From positions 1 through 62,533 of the forward strand of contig URAZ01000021.1 of assembly GCA_900545925.1 (NCBI GenBank): DNA of 62,533 nucleotides, in the 5' to 3' direction. Under the pieces are notes generated by a model that saw only the letters and a program-made list of their open reading frames with translations, ran no database searches and was not told the origin of the DNA. The DNA is from an uncultured Eubacteriales bacterium (GTDB taxonomy: Bacteria; Bacillota; Clostridia; Oscillospirales; Oscillospiraceae). This document shows, piece by piece, positions 1 through 9,209 of this stretch (the stretch's first letter is position 1; each line of letters starts with the position of its first letter). The translations under genes were made by a program, and so were the position numbers.

Positions 1-171
1 GAAAACCAATTTCTTTTTCTGTCCATTTTGTTTCCAATGAAAGAACTGCCTGGCGGATCTGTTCATCCAGACGATATAAAGGAAGTGATCAGCCCTGCAA
101 TCAATGTATTGAAAATCAAAAGCCAGCCAATATCGTCAATAAACGCACAAACTATTCGAACGCCTGCTACA
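1..171. other. unassigned left edge
   Basis: No convincing gene is visible here. On the minus strand a frame stays open from about position 85 off the left end and reads LDEQIRQAVLSLETKW, which looks protein-like, but it has no good start codon and I cannot assign it. It may be the beginning or a remnant of a gene lying mostly outside the window. Base composition is AT-rich like the lipid operon that follows. Confidence 0.3.
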
Positions 172-1326
172 TCATTGAGATATGTCTGTATTCTCGTCTG
201 AGTTGCTTTGTACATTGGACAGCTCCGGTTTGCGGGTATGCAGCCGCCGTTCGATTGATTCGTGTAGAAGCTGAGATACAAGAGCCATTAACGGAATAAA
301 GAAGATCATGCCAAGGACACCGAACAGTTTACCGCCCAGCAAAACCGCCAACAACGTCCAGAATGGGGATAGCCCTACACTGTTTCCCACGACGTGAGGA
401 TAGATGAACTGATTTTCAACAAACTGAGTTGCCTGATAGACGATAAAGCATAGGAGCGCCTTGTTCGGAGCCGCCAATAAAGTAAATAAAATGCCGAAAG
501 CGCAGGAGAGAAATGCTCCAATATAAGGAACGAATGCAAAGGCGGCAGTTAAAACGGCTGTTAGCCCCGCATATGGAATCCCTGCAACAGAAAGCGAAAG
601 AAAGATCAATGTTCCAAGAATCATAACCTCGACACACTGACCAGAAAGAAACTTCGCATAGGTGTCATGTGCAAGTTTCGAAATATGGCAAATTCTATCT
701 GCAACGGATTCCTTACAGTAGGCATACAGTGCCCGTTTGCTTTGACTGCTCAATTCACGCCATCCAATTAGCACATAGAATGTGATCACAAGTGAAATTG
801 CAACATCAGCAATCGCAGATACCGTAGAGCCAGCAACATTGGCAACTGAGGAAATCACTGTGTTCATTTCGCTCGAAATGCTTTGCAGAATAGATTTCCA
901 ATCGAGCGCAGCAAAATGTGCCGACAGTTTCTCTGTGTCAATGCCGTATCTTTGCAATAAGCCGACCCAGTCAGGCCATTTTTCTTGAACAAGAGCAGCA
1001 ATGCTTTTTACAGATGCAGTGAGCTGTGGAATCGCAATTACACACAGAAGAGCAATAATCGCAATAACACATATCAGCGTCAGTAACAGGCTTATCATGT
1101 CTATTTGCCGATCTGTAGCTTTAGTCAGCTTTCGTCGAAGCCTCTTTGCCAGTCCGCGCACGGGTACACTCAGAACAAAGGCCAGCAAAAGGCCTGATAA
1201 AATCGGAGCGAGCAAGCCAATACACGATTTTAGAAAGTTGGCAACATAGTTTAGATTGTTGAATGCCGCAAATAAGATCACCCCAAACGTGATTAGTAGA
1301 AGCGGTTTTTTGTAGGATTTATCCAT
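172..1326 (-). CDS. AI-2E family transporter (PerM/YdiK-like)
   Basis: 384-residue polytopic membrane protein of the AI-2E/PerM family (PF01594). There are two hydrophobic segments within the first 60 residues, a pair near residues 75-105, a long soluble helical stretch, and four more hydrophobic stretches in the C-terminal half ending in the family's amphipathic tail. The family is functionally mixed (autoinducer export, Na+/H+ exchange, many unknown), so no substrate is claimed. It is the last gene of the lipid operon. Its ATG lies two bases after the stop of the PAP2 gene, which implies translational coupling. The link to lipids is inferred only from position. Confidence 0.85.
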   Translation of the reverse strand: MDKSYKKPLLLITFGVILFAAFNNLNYVANFLKSCIGLLAPILSGLLLAFVLSVPVRGLAKRLRRKLTKATDRQIDMISLLLTLICVIAIIALLCVIAIPQLTASVKSIAALVQEKWPDWVGLLQRYGIDTEKLSAHFAALDWKSILQSISSEMNTVISSVANVAGSTVSAIADVAISLVITFYVLIGWRELSSQSKRALYAYCKESVADRICHISKLAHDTYAKFLSGQCVEVMILGTLIFLSLSVAGIPYAGLTAVLTAAFAFVPYIGAFLSCAFGILFTLLAAPNKALLCFIVYQATQFVENQFIYPHVVGNSVGLSPFWTLLAVLLGGKLFGVLGMIFFIPLMALVSQLLHESIERRLHTRKPELSNVQSNSDENTDISQ

Positions 1327-1328
1327 GA

Positions 1329-2030
1329 TTACATCCTCGTAAGAAATCGGTTTGTTTTATTATTGGGGAGTATCTTATAGGCAATCCACCAACCAAAGAA
1401 ACAGACTGGCAATGCAGCGAGAACATCCATGATAGAATGCTGTTTCATAAAAACGGTGGAGAGACTGATACACACGGCGATTGATGTAGCAGCGATTTTC
1501 CATCCGACGCTTTGGAGCGCCTTGCAATCCCATAACCCAAACATCGCGGCAACAGAGCCTATTACATGAAGTGAGGGGCAAACATTTGTATTGGTATCGA
1601 AACTATAGAATAATTCAATAAAGCGTGTAAGTAGATTATTGCGTACAAATGCTTCTGGCCGCAAATTTTGGCAGGTTGGAAAGAACAGGTAAATCAAAAC
1701 CGTGATCGTATAGGTGACTATCACAAAATACATCATACGCCGAAATGCAGGTACATCGACGAAAAAAGTATAAACCAACGTACCGATTAGAAAGACAAAC
1801 CAAAATAGATACGGAATCAACGCCCATTCACAAAATGGTATTATATCATCGAGTCCACAATAGACGGGATAGTAATTTCGTTGCGGTTGCAACCGCTCAA
1901 GAAACAAAAACAGCAAGCCGAAAATTGGCCAGTAAAGCAATAGCCTGACGTGAGAAAATTCAGGTGTATTAAGTTTATGGATGCGGAACTCACGGTAATT
2001 AACTTCCGGCTTTATATGATTACTTTGCAT
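1329..2030 (-). CDS. PAP2-superfamily membrane phosphatase/transferase
   Basis: About 233 residues with five to six hydrophobic segments. The PAP2 active-site motifs are visible: CPSLHV (motif 2) and MKQHSIMDVLAAL (motif 3, H-x3-D). This arrangement matches the PAP2_3/inositolphosphotransferase-like branch, whose members act on lipid phosphates or transfer lipid head groups. I chose the ATG at 2030 because it gives the start MQSNHIKPEV and an 11-bp overlap with the upstream glycosyltransferase gene; longer upstream starts read deep inside that gene. Likely role: dephosphorylating or remodelling a lipid intermediate made by its operon partners (inference). Confidence 0.85.
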   Translation of the reverse strand: MQSNHIKPEVNYREFRIHKLNTPEFSHVRLLLYWPIFGLLFLFLERLQPQRNYYPVYCGLDDIIPFCEWALIPYLFWFVFLIGTLVYTFFVDVPAFRRMMYFVIVTYTITVLIYLFFPTCQNLRPEAFVRNNLLTRFIELFYSFDTNTNVCPSLHVIGSVAAMFGLWDCKALQSVGWKIAATSIAVCISLSTVFMKQHSIMDVLAALPVCFFGWWIAYKILPNNKTNRFLTRM

Positions 2031-3138
2031 GACTGTATATCCATTCATAGATTTTATCGGCTGCCGTACATTCCGTCTGCGACCGCATTGCCGCGCGCAT
2101 TTTAGAAAGAAGCACTGGGGCATTAAGCGTTTTTATTGTGGTGTCTGCGATTGCTTTTGGCGTATTGGCTGTGACGGCCATTCCATTACGCAGAAAAAAA
2201 TTCAGATTATGTGTCTCGCAGCCAGCCACTGCATCGATAAGCACCATTGGTAACTCTGCCGCCATTGCCTCAGATGTACTTAGACCTCCGGGCTTTGTCA
2301 GGAATAGGTCTGAGGCTTGCATGAGCTGCGGCACATTATTGACGGTTCCCAGAACATGAACTTGAGAATACTCTTCTGTTCTTTTTTGGAGTTTTTTGCG
2401 TAAATCATCATTTGTGCCGCATACAACACTAAGTTCTTGTTCTGTTGTGAGGTAAGGGCAGAGATACGATATAATCTCCTCCATTGGACCGCAGCCCATG
2501 CTACCGCACATCATTAAAATATGCTGATGAGCAGGAGAGATTCCGGCGTTGGCTTTTCCTGCTTCTTGTGACACACGCTGGTAGAATTGCTGCCGCACAG
2601 GGATTCCACTGGCGATCAGCTTTTGAGGTTGAAGTCCACATTGTTCAAACTCACCTAACAGCGAAGTGGACGGAATGAAATACCAGTCCAGCGCAGAATC
2701 CGCTGTGCAGGGAGCGCAGGTATAGTCTGTAGAAATGTGGCTCGTTACAAGCTGTAAGCATGGGTGCTGTCGGCGCATTTCTGTCAACGCCAAGGCTGGG
2801 AATACATGAGTACAGATAATATTATCGTAGCCTGCAGAGCGGATGTATTGATACATCCGCTCTGCGCCGGAGGAAAGTAGCTTATAGATCGGCGTTCCCT
2901 CACAAAAAATATCTTCGTGAGATTCCGCACGCTGATACCCAGCATCAAAAAGCCTTGGAGCATGGCGGTAAATTCGGGTATGCAAATTAGAAATAAACGT
3001 GGATGCTTTTTCTGAAATAAACTGCAAAGAATCTGTAATATTGCAGATTTCTCCGCGAGAGTGGTAGGCTTCCTGAACTGCTTGCGCACAGGAGTTATGC
3101 CCTGCGCCGGTGTTGCAGCTTAGAATTAGTGTTTGCAT
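2020..3138 (-). CDS. MGDG synthase/UgtP-type diacylglycerol glycosyltransferase
   Basis: 372 residues. The N-terminus LILSCNTGAGHNS is the typical opening of the MGDG-synthase family (PF06925), and the C-terminal half carries the GT28 donor-binding fold with GTVNNVPQLMQASDLFLTKPGG and STSEAMAAELP. Family members transfer a hexose from UDP-sugar to diacylglycerol at the inner membrane face and make mono- or diglycosyl lipids. AGGAG lies eight bases before the ATG. Flanking cardiolipin synthase and PAP2 genes support a role in glycolipid synthesis. Sugar and number of sugars added cannot be read from sequence. Confidence 0.9.
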   Translation of the reverse strand: MQTLILSCNTGAGHNSCAQAVQEAYHSRGEICNITDSLQFISEKASTFISNLHTRIYRHAPRLFDAGYQRAESHEDIFCEGTPIYKLLSSGAERMYQYIRSAGYDNIICTHVFPALALTEMRRQHPCLQLVTSHISTDYTCAPCTADSALDWYFIPSTSLLGEFEQCGLQPQKLIASGIPVRQQFYQRVSQEAGKANAGISPAHQHILMMCGSMGCGPMEEIISYLCPYLTTEQELSVVCGTNDDLRKKLQKRTEEYSQVHVLGTVNNVPQLMQASDLFLTKPGGLSTSEAMAAELPMVLIDAVAGCETHNLNFFLRNGMAVTANTPKAIADTTIKTLNAPVLLSKMRAAMRSQTECTAADKIYEWIYSHAK

Positions 3139-3147
3139 TTGAATCTC

Positions 3148-3609
3148 CTATTTTTTCCTTTGCTGCATAGCAAACAGCTTTTGCAGGCGTGGGCGATTAT
3201 AGCGCTGGACAACAATAAACGGCAAATTACCCAGCACAATGTAGATAATCGTTATACATACCCCGCCAACACCGGACCATATTTTCAGCAGTCCAAGACC
3301 GGCGATAGACAACAGAATATGTGTCCACTCTGCCACGCAAGTTTCTTCTATCATGCGCGGCAAGTTCTCATAGTTTTCCTTTGTCAGTTTCTTTTCCGGC
3401 ATGATTTTAACGAATATGCGGCTCATATCGGGGATCTTTGCCTGCCATTTCCGAACATGAAGCCGCTTCCATAGTTTTTGCTCTGCCGGGTGGCAGACCC
3501 AAGGAAAACGATCGGCGTGAAACCAATGCTTCGGGATCAAGCGCCCCACTACAAAGGAGAGAACCCCTAACGCCGCGATATATAGCAGACACATAAGAAA
3601 ATGCTTCAT
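3148..3609 (-). CDS. CrtO-like glycosyl-diaponeurosporenoate acyltransferase family protein
   Basis: 153 residues with an N-terminal membrane segment, a central soluble part containing HWFHADRFPW and the KLWKRLHVRKW/KIPD region seen in the CrtO acyltransferase family (PF18927), and two closely spaced hydrophobic segments near the C-terminus. In staphylococci CrtO acylates a glycosylated carotenoid. There are no carotenoid genes here, so the acceptor is more probably a glycolipid made by the neighbouring glycosyltransferase (inference). The start MKHFLMC is chosen because it lies just after the cls stop and avoids a long overlap. Confidence 0.75.
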   Translation of the reverse strand: MKHFLMCLLYIAALGVLSFVVGRLIPKHWFHADRFPWVCHPAEQKLWKRLHVRKWQAKIPDMSRIFVKIMPEKKLTKENYENLPRMIEETCVAEWTHILLSIAGLGLLKIWSGVGGVCITIIYIVLGNLPFIVVQRYNRPRLQKLFAMQQRKK

Positions 3610-3616
3610 AAAAACC

Positions 3617-5134
3617 TCAACATAGCGGTGCGAAAATACGAAGGACACCATCTACGACCCAGCGGCGCGAATAATGTTTCATATCATAGGGCTTTACCTC
3701 TTTACATTTTGCCTGTGTAGCGATGAAATCGTCCTTTATTGCTGCAATAATACTGGAACGATAAAAGAACGAATTGTTTTCAAAGTGGAGAAAGAGACTG
3801 CGGTAGTCCAGATTGACAGTTCCTATCGTCGCAACTTTGTCGTCTGATACAAAGCTCTTTGCATGAACGAAGCCGGGAGTATACTCATAAATCTTGATGC
3901 CGCCAGTCAGCAACACCTGATAAAAGCTCCGAGACATACGGAAAATCAGCTTCTTATCAGGGATGCCGGGCATAATGATCCGCACGTCTACACCACGTTG
4001 AGCAGCGGAAATCATTGCATCCATCAAGTCATCGCCAAGCATAAGATACGGTGTAAAAAACCATGCGTAATCCGTGCTTTGAGAAAGCAAGTCAATAAAG
4101 AGCTGATTACTGGTAGCTTCATGGTTAAGGGGCGAATCGTAGTAACTAAGCACATAACCATCAAATGTGTGCGGCGGCGCAGGATACCTTTTGGGATATG
4201 TGGGCATTGCAAGCTGTCCTGCTTCTTTTTCCAGCGAAAATGCGTTCCAAAAGGTCAAGAACATATGGGTAAAATTTTTTACTGGCTCACCAGTAATCCG
4301 AAAGCCTGTGTCCTTCCAGTGTCCATAGGGATGTTCCAAATTGATATACCGATCTGATAAGTTGATACCTCCGCTATAAGCAACTTCGTTGTCAATAATC
4401 AGCATTTTGCGATGATCGCGATAGTTTGCAGTTCCTTTTAAGGCAAGGAAAGGATTAAAAGGAATACATGGAATGCCTTTCTTTTTCAGTTCACGGACAT
4501 TACTGAAATTGAACGAAGAAATACTGCCAAGATCATCGTATATCACACGTACATCAACGCCCTGCTCCATTTTTACTTCCAGTTCGTTCACGATTGCGTC
4601 CCACATATGCCCCGGCTCAATAATGAAGTATTCTACGTAAATCGAGTTTCTTGCATTTTTCAAATCGGCAAGCATATCAGGGAACATATTATCGCCCAAC
4701 GGATAGTAACGAACCTGCTCAACTGCACACATCGGATATTGCGTTTTTTCTTCCAGCCACCGCACTGTTTGCCCCATGCGTTTTTCGCCGTCAAAGGGCG
4801 CTTCTTTTATTGGAAGAGGCTGCGGATTGCAACTCTTTTGAACTTGCTGCAAGCGCCTTTTTAGAGGGCGGGCCGTCCGTTTATTTCCAAAGAGCAGATA
4901 TAGTAACGCTCCTACCAAAGGTAGTGACAGAATAACCAGCAGCCAAAGCAATTTATAAGCGGTTTCATCTCTCTTTATAATAATAAATACCACCAAGAAA
5001 AACGCTGCAACGGAAAGCAGTGACACAATAATCGGTGCGTAAGGGGTCAGCCATTTCATCAACAGCAAAAGCCAGAGCGATTGTAAAGCCACCGCTGGAA
5101 TAATTGTTAGAATGCGTCGAATGATTTTTCCCAT
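3617..5134 (-). CDS. cls: cardiolipin synthase
   Basis: 505 residues. Two to three N-terminal transmembrane helices are followed by two phospholipase D domains with HxKx4D motifs: HRKMLIIDNEVAYSGG near residue 240 and HAKSFVSDDKVATIG near residue 420. It condenses two phosphatidylglycerols into cardiolipin and glycerol at the membrane. Length is normal for bacterial Cls. GAGGGGGG precedes the ATG, and the gene starts 19 bp after the TetR gene. As an accessory copy in an AT-rich block it may be a second, regulated cardiolipin synthase (inference). Confidence 0.96.
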   Translation of the reverse strand: MGKIIRRILTIIPAVALQSLWLLLLMKWLTPYAPIIVSLLSVAAFFLVVFIIIKRDETAYKLLWLLVILSLPLVGALLYLLFGNKRTARPLKRRLQQVQKSCNPQPLPIKEAPFDGEKRMGQTVRWLEEKTQYPMCAVEQVRYYPLGDNMFPDMLADLKNARNSIYVEYFIIEPGHMWDAIVNELEVKMEQGVDVRVIYDDLGSISSFNFSNVRELKKKGIPCIPFNPFLALKGTANYRDHRKMLIIDNEVAYSGGINLSDRYINLEHPYGHWKDTGFRITGEPVKNFTHMFLTFWNAFSLEKEAGQLAMPTYPKRYPAPPHTFDGYVLSYYDSPLNHEATSNQLFIDLLSQSTDYAWFFTPYLMLGDDLMDAMISAAQRGVDVRIIMPGIPDKKLIFRMSRSFYQVLLTGGIKIYEYTPGFVHAKSFVSDDKVATIGTVNLDYRSLFLHFENNSFFYRSSIIAAIKDDFIATQAKCKEVKPYDMKHYSRRWVVDGVLRIFAPLC

Positions 5135-5153
5135 ATGTTTACCCCCCTCTATG

Positions 5154-5681
5154 TTATTTCTCCTCCGAAGATGCTTCCCAATCGCAAACTATTTGTGCCA
5201 TTTCCTGTGGGGTTTCTTTATAGCCTCGTAATACCCACGCATTCATAAGCCCAAACAATCCATATGTAATAAATTGGATAAAGTAGTGCGTTTTGGCATC
5301 GGCATTAGCGACAATGGATGCCGCTTCTTGTAAATAGAAGTTTAGAATCACATATTGGCGATCAGCTGAGTAGAGCAGATCACAAATAGGACGAGTGGAA
5401 AGGCAAAATTCAAAAAACAGCCTGATGCCGTCATAACTACCAGTGGCGAAGTTGGTAGCACCGTGTTCGTCGGAAAAGCGCTTCCACAGACATGTGATTT
5501 TGAAAGACAGAACTTCATCTTTACTTTTGAAATAACGGAAATAAGTGGAGCGACCTACATCTGCCTTGGCAGTCATCTCCTCAATACTGATTTTTTCAAT
5601 GGGTTTTTCTTTCATTAGTTCCAGCAACGCTGTACCCATACATTCTTTCAGATAGTCTGTTGTAGCCGTTGTCCTTCGCAT
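5154..5681 (-). CDS. TetR/AcrR-family transcriptional regulator
   Basis: 175 residues. The N-terminal TetR helix-turn-helix is clear (IEKISIEEMTAKADVGRSTYFRYFKSKDEVL), followed by an all-helical ligand/dimer domain. The start MRRTTATTDYL is chosen because AAAGGAG lies nine bases upstream; an earlier in-frame ATG would run across the operator-like region. It is first in the lipid operon and probably autoregulates it. A near-perfect inverted repeat upstream (5788-5817) is the candidate operator. The effector is unknown; a membrane-active compound is a reasonable guess. Confidence 0.9.
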   Translation of the reverse strand: MRRTTATTDYLKECMGTALLELMKEKPIEKISIEEMTAKADVGRSTYFRYFKSKDEVLSFKITCLWKRFSDEHGATNFATGSYDGIRLFFEFCLSTRPICDLLYSADRQYVILNFYLQEAASIVANADAKTHYFIQFITYGLFGLMNAWVLRGYKETPQEMAQIVCDWEASSEEK

Positions 5682-5787
5682 AAGAAACGTCTCCTTTAAT
5701 TGCGTATCATTGAAACAAGGATTGTCATTTGTTCCACTTTCGCTCGGACTATTGACAACGCCTGCTTCTGTGATATTCATAGCATCT

Positions 5788-5817
5788 ATGATACTATCGT
5801 TTCATTTATACTATCAT
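5788..5817. promoter_or_regulatory. candidate TetR operator
   Basis: Inverted repeat with 10-bp arms ATGATACTAT and ATACTATCAT (one mismatch) separated by 10 bp, between the divergent TetR gene and the ABC-exporter stump. Size and symmetry fit a TetR-type site. The assignment is by position only. Confidence 0.5.
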
Positions 5818-5872
5818 TTGCTATTTGCCCTGTCAAGCTAAAATGCGAGTACGACGAGCAGAAAGGAAAACT

Positions 5873-6090
5873 ATGGGTACGATTTTTTCCCGTGTAAAAC
5901 TCAGCGGAAAGCATGTGGCCGCCCTCTTGGCGCTGATGCTGCTCTCCGCTGTGACAGCCATGCTGCTGCCTACTGCCCTGGCCAGTATGATTGACATCGG
6001 AGTGGCCGGAGAAAACCGAAACACCATCCTAATCATTGCGGCGGTGATGGCAACCCTGGCCATTCTGCGGCTCTGTGTTTATTATATCTG
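5873..6090 (+). pseudogene. N-terminal stump of ABC exporter (permease-ATPase)
   Basis: Begins MGTIFSRVKLSGKHV with GAAAGGAAA upstream and encodes two hydrophobic segments with the MIDIGVAGENRN loop typical of the first two helices of a multidrug-type ABC half-transporter. It stops after 72 residues, where such proteins continue for about 500 more. Residues up to about ILRL fit the family; the last few (CVYYI) look like read-through into unrelated DNA. No remainder of the gene is found beyond the recombinase, so this is a deletion or insertion scar. It is more GC-rich than the lipid operon to its left. Confidence 0.75.
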
Positions 6091-6144
6091 AGCTATTCAC
6101 AGTAAAGTTGGACATTTGTATTCAGCGGGAGAAAATACCCTTGA

Positions 6145-7722
6145 CAAATCGCTTTTCAAAAAAGTATCCTGCAAAGGTTCGCAGAAGACCATCATTTCCC
6201 AAGCCCGTGCTTCTATGTGGACGACGGTTTTTCAGGCGGTAACTTCCAAAGACCCGCATTTCAGCAGATGATCGCGGACATGGAAAACGGGGAGATTGGG
6301 ATCATCGTAACCAAGGATCTCAGCCGCCTTGGCAGAAACCAGCTTCACACCGGTCTCTATATTGAGGAGCGCTTCCCCATGTTCGGCGTTCGGTACATTG
6401 CAATCAATGACAATGTGGATACGGAAAATGCAGAGAGCAATGATCTCATGCCGTTCAAAAATTTGTTCAACGAATGGTTCGTGCGGGATACCAGCCGAAA
6501 GATCCGCGCGGTGCAAAAGGCCAAAGCGGAGCGCGGAGAACGACTTGGGACGCGCGCTCCCTATGGATATGTCAAAGACCTGGAGACCAAGAAGCTGGTC
6601 ATAGACGAGGAAGCCGCTGCCGTTGTGAAACGAATCTTCGCCCTGTGTGCCGCGGGCAATGGCCCCAGCCAAATCGCCAGAATCCTGAAAAAAGAACAGG
6701 TGCTGACACCCACCATGTATGCCTATGCCAAGTACGGCATGACCCATACGGGATTGGATACCCGGCGCCCGTATCACTGGTCTGGGGATACGGTAGCCGA
6801 CATGCTGGAAAATGAGATCTACATAGGCAACACTGTGAACTACCGTTTCAGCACCCGATCCTATAAGGACAAACGCAAAATTGAACATCCCCGTGAGGAA
6901 TTCCTCGTGTTTGAAAATACGCATCCTGCCATCGTTAGCAAAGAGGTCTGGGATATTGTGCAGCGGGTACGGAAAAACAAACGCCGCCCCACAAAGATGA
7001 ATGAGCAGAACAAGTATTCCGGGCTTGTGATCTGTGCCGACTGCGGCAAGGCAATGGTGCTCCACCGGGCGCATACAATGTCCGCCGACTACAACCACTT
7101 CACCTGCCGTACTTACAAAAAGGATGGTGAAGCCTGCACAGCCCATTACATCCGGGAGTGTATCCTCGATGAGATCGTGTTGGAGGATTTGCGCCGGGTG
7201 ACGGCGGAAGCCAGAGAGCAGCCACAAGAATTTACCGAATATCTGAACAGCAAACAGTCTGCAGAGCTCCAAAAGGAGATCCGCAGACTGGAGAAAGAAA
7301 AAGCCGCCATGCAGAAACGCAAAGCCGAGCTGGATGCGATTTTCAAGAAGCTCTATGAAGACAGCGTACTTTGGCGCATCACGGCAGAACAGTTCCAGCT
7401 GCTCTCTGCCAGTTACACGGACGAACAGGCAAAGCTGACAGAAGCCCTTCCGCAGCGAGAATCGGAAATCCAGAGGCTGAAAGAGGCGGTAAGCAATACG
7501 GCAGCGTTCCTCGACAAAGCGAAGCGGTACACGGACATTCAAGAACTAACGCCGGAGCTGCTGCGGCTCTTCATCCAGAAGATCGTGGTGCATGAAAAGG
7601 AAGTAAAATGGTCCAAACACGCACCACAGACGGTGGAAATCCACTACGCCGATATTGGCTGCATGGAGAACAGACAAACAGCAAAACCGGAACAACATAA
7701 AGAAACCCCGATGGTATCCTGA
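6145..7722 (+). pseudogene. large serine recombinase, 5'-truncated
   Basis: The open frame starts right after a TGA at 6142 and reads FQKSILQRFAEDHHF, then FYVDDGFSGGNF and on to the end. Visible parts: remainder of the resolvase fold with TKDLSRLGRN and YIAINDNVD, the recombinase domain, a zinc ribbon (CADCGKAMVLH with CRTYKKDGEAC), a coiled coil about 350-440 residues in, and a C-terminal tail of the TnpX/DUF4368 kind. The first 40-50 residues, with the Y-x-R-x-S catalytic serine motif, are absent in all three frames upstream. The first in-frame start is GTG at 6217. It is therefore probably catalytically dead. It lies at the border between AT-rich and GC-rich DNA. Confidence 0.85.
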
Positions 7723-7745
7723 ATCATTCCCAGCTATACGCCAAT

Positions 7746-7782
7746 TATAAAACCCGGCTGGTGCCTGAAGCACCAGCCGGGT
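7746..7782 (-). terminator. intrinsic terminator of the sugar ATPase gene
   Basis: Perfect 13-bp stem (ACCCGGCTGGTGC / GCACCAGCCGGGT) with loop CTGAA. On the minus strand it is followed by TTTTAT, so it terminates transcription coming from the ATPase gene at 7856-9046. Confidence 0.85.
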
Positions 7783-7855
7783 AATCCCCGCCGCCATTGT
7801 TACCCCTGTCAGGGGGCAGCAAATTCCGGCGGGCGGTTCTTTTTGTCATTCTGAA

Positions 7856-9046
7856 TCAGAAAATGTTCTTCTCGGTTTCCTTGTCGAAGAAGTGCATCAG
7901 TTCAGGCTTGAAGCTGTACTTTACGGGCTTGTGGCTGCCGTGGACAGCGTCGAGGTCGATATCGGTCGTCGGGACGACGATGACAACATCCTTGCCGTTG
8001 GAGTTAACATGCAGATGCAGTTCGGAGCCCATCAACTCGGAGACATCAACCATAGCGTCGATGCCGTCCTGGGACAGGTGGATATGAACCGGGCGGACAC
8101 CGGCGATGATATCGGTGGGGACTCTGTCCATCTTCTTGAGCGCTTCCTGCTTGTCAGCGGGCAGTTCAAAGTCCTTGCCCTGTACGGTTGCGACGTACTT
8201 GTCACCCTTCTTGGAAAGCGTTGCATCGAAGAAGTTCATCTGCGGCGTGCCGATGAAGCCTGCGACGAAGAGGTTTGCCGGATGGTTGAAAACCTCCTGC
8301 GGGGTGCCAATCTGCTGGATGAAGCCGTCGCGCATGATGACGATACGATCGCCCAGCGTCATAGCCTCGACCTGGTCGTGGGTAACGTAGATGAAGGTGG
8401 TGTCGATCTTCTCGCGCAGCTTAATGATCTCAGCACGCATCTGGTTACGCAGCTTGGCGTCGAGGTTGGACAGCGGCTCGTCCATCAGGAAGACCTTCGG
8501 GTTCCGGACGATTGCACGGCCGATGGCGACACGCTGGCGCTGGCCGCCAGACAGCGCCTTCGGCTTGCGGTTGAGGTACTGGGTGATGTCGAGGATCTCG
8601 GCGGCCTCACGAACCTTGCGGTCGATCTCCGCCTTCGGGGTCTTCTTCAGCTTCAGAGAGAAGGCCATGTTATCATAAACGGTCATGTGGGGATACAGAG
8701 CGTAGTTCTGGAAGACCATGGCGATATCGCGGTCCTTCGGAGCAACATCGTTCATAAGCTTGCCGTCGATATACAGTTCGCCCTCGGAGATCTCTTCCAG
8801 ACCTGCAACCATGCGCAGCGTCGTAGACTTACCGCAGCCGGACGGGCCGACGAGAACGATGAATTCCTTGTCCGCGATGTCGAGGTTGAATTCCTGCACG
8901 GCGACAACGCCCTTGTCGGTGATCTGAAGGTTGACCTTCTTCTCCTCGGCAGGCTCTTCGCCCTTCTTCTTTTTCTTGCTCTTCTTTTCTTCGCCACTGA
9001 CGAACGGGTAGATCTTCTTGACGTTTACGAGTTTTACTTCTGCCAT
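7856..9046 (-). CDS. ugpC: UgpC/MsmK-type sugar ABC transporter ATPase
   Basis: 396 residues, cytoplasmic. Walker A GPSGCGKST, Q-loop QNYALYPHM, signature LSGGQRQR, Walker B VFLMDEPLSNLD and H-loop THDQ are all intact. The C-terminal part has the MOBE/OB regulatory domain of MalK-like proteins. No permease or binding-protein gene is adjacent, which fits the known role of MsmK/UgpC as a shared ATPase for several sugar importers. Unusual: after residue 15 there is a lysine/glutamate-rich insertion (KKSKKKKKGEEPAEEKK) before the next beta strand. The start MAEVKLVNVKKIY is the family's standard N-terminus but has a weak ribosome site; a strong AAAGGAGG lies about 120 bp upstream without an ATG at proper distance. 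Confidence 0.93.
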   Translation of the reverse strand: MAEVKLVNVKKIYPFVSGEEKKSKKKKKGEEPAEEKKVNLQITDKGVVAVQEFNLDIADKEFIVLVGPSGCGKSTTLRMVAGLEEISEGELYIDGKLMNDVAPKDRDIAMVFQNYALYPHMTVYDNMAFSLKLKKTPKAEIDRKVREAAEILDITQYLNRKPKALSGGQRQRVAIGRAIVRNPKVFLMDEPLSNLDAKLRNQMRAEIIKLREKIDTTFIYVTHDQVEAMTLGDRIVIMRDGFIQQIGTPQEVFNHPANLFVAGFIGTPQMNFFDATLSKKGDKYVATVQGKDFELPADKQEALKKMDRVPTDIIAGVRPVHIHLSQDGIDAMVDVSELMGSELHLHVNSNGKDVVIVVPTTDIDLDAVHGSHKPVKYSFKPELMHFFDKETEKNIF

Positions 9047-9209
9047 ACTGTTTTGGACTCTGACTGCGCTGCCTCCGCACCGCATTCTCACGACCGCCGG
9101 GCTTGGCGGACGCATTGCGACATGTCTCCACAATGCCGCACCGGGAGTCTCCCGGATAAAATATCCTCCTTTATATTTGCCGCAGCGCACCATAAATGTG
9201 GATTGGTAC

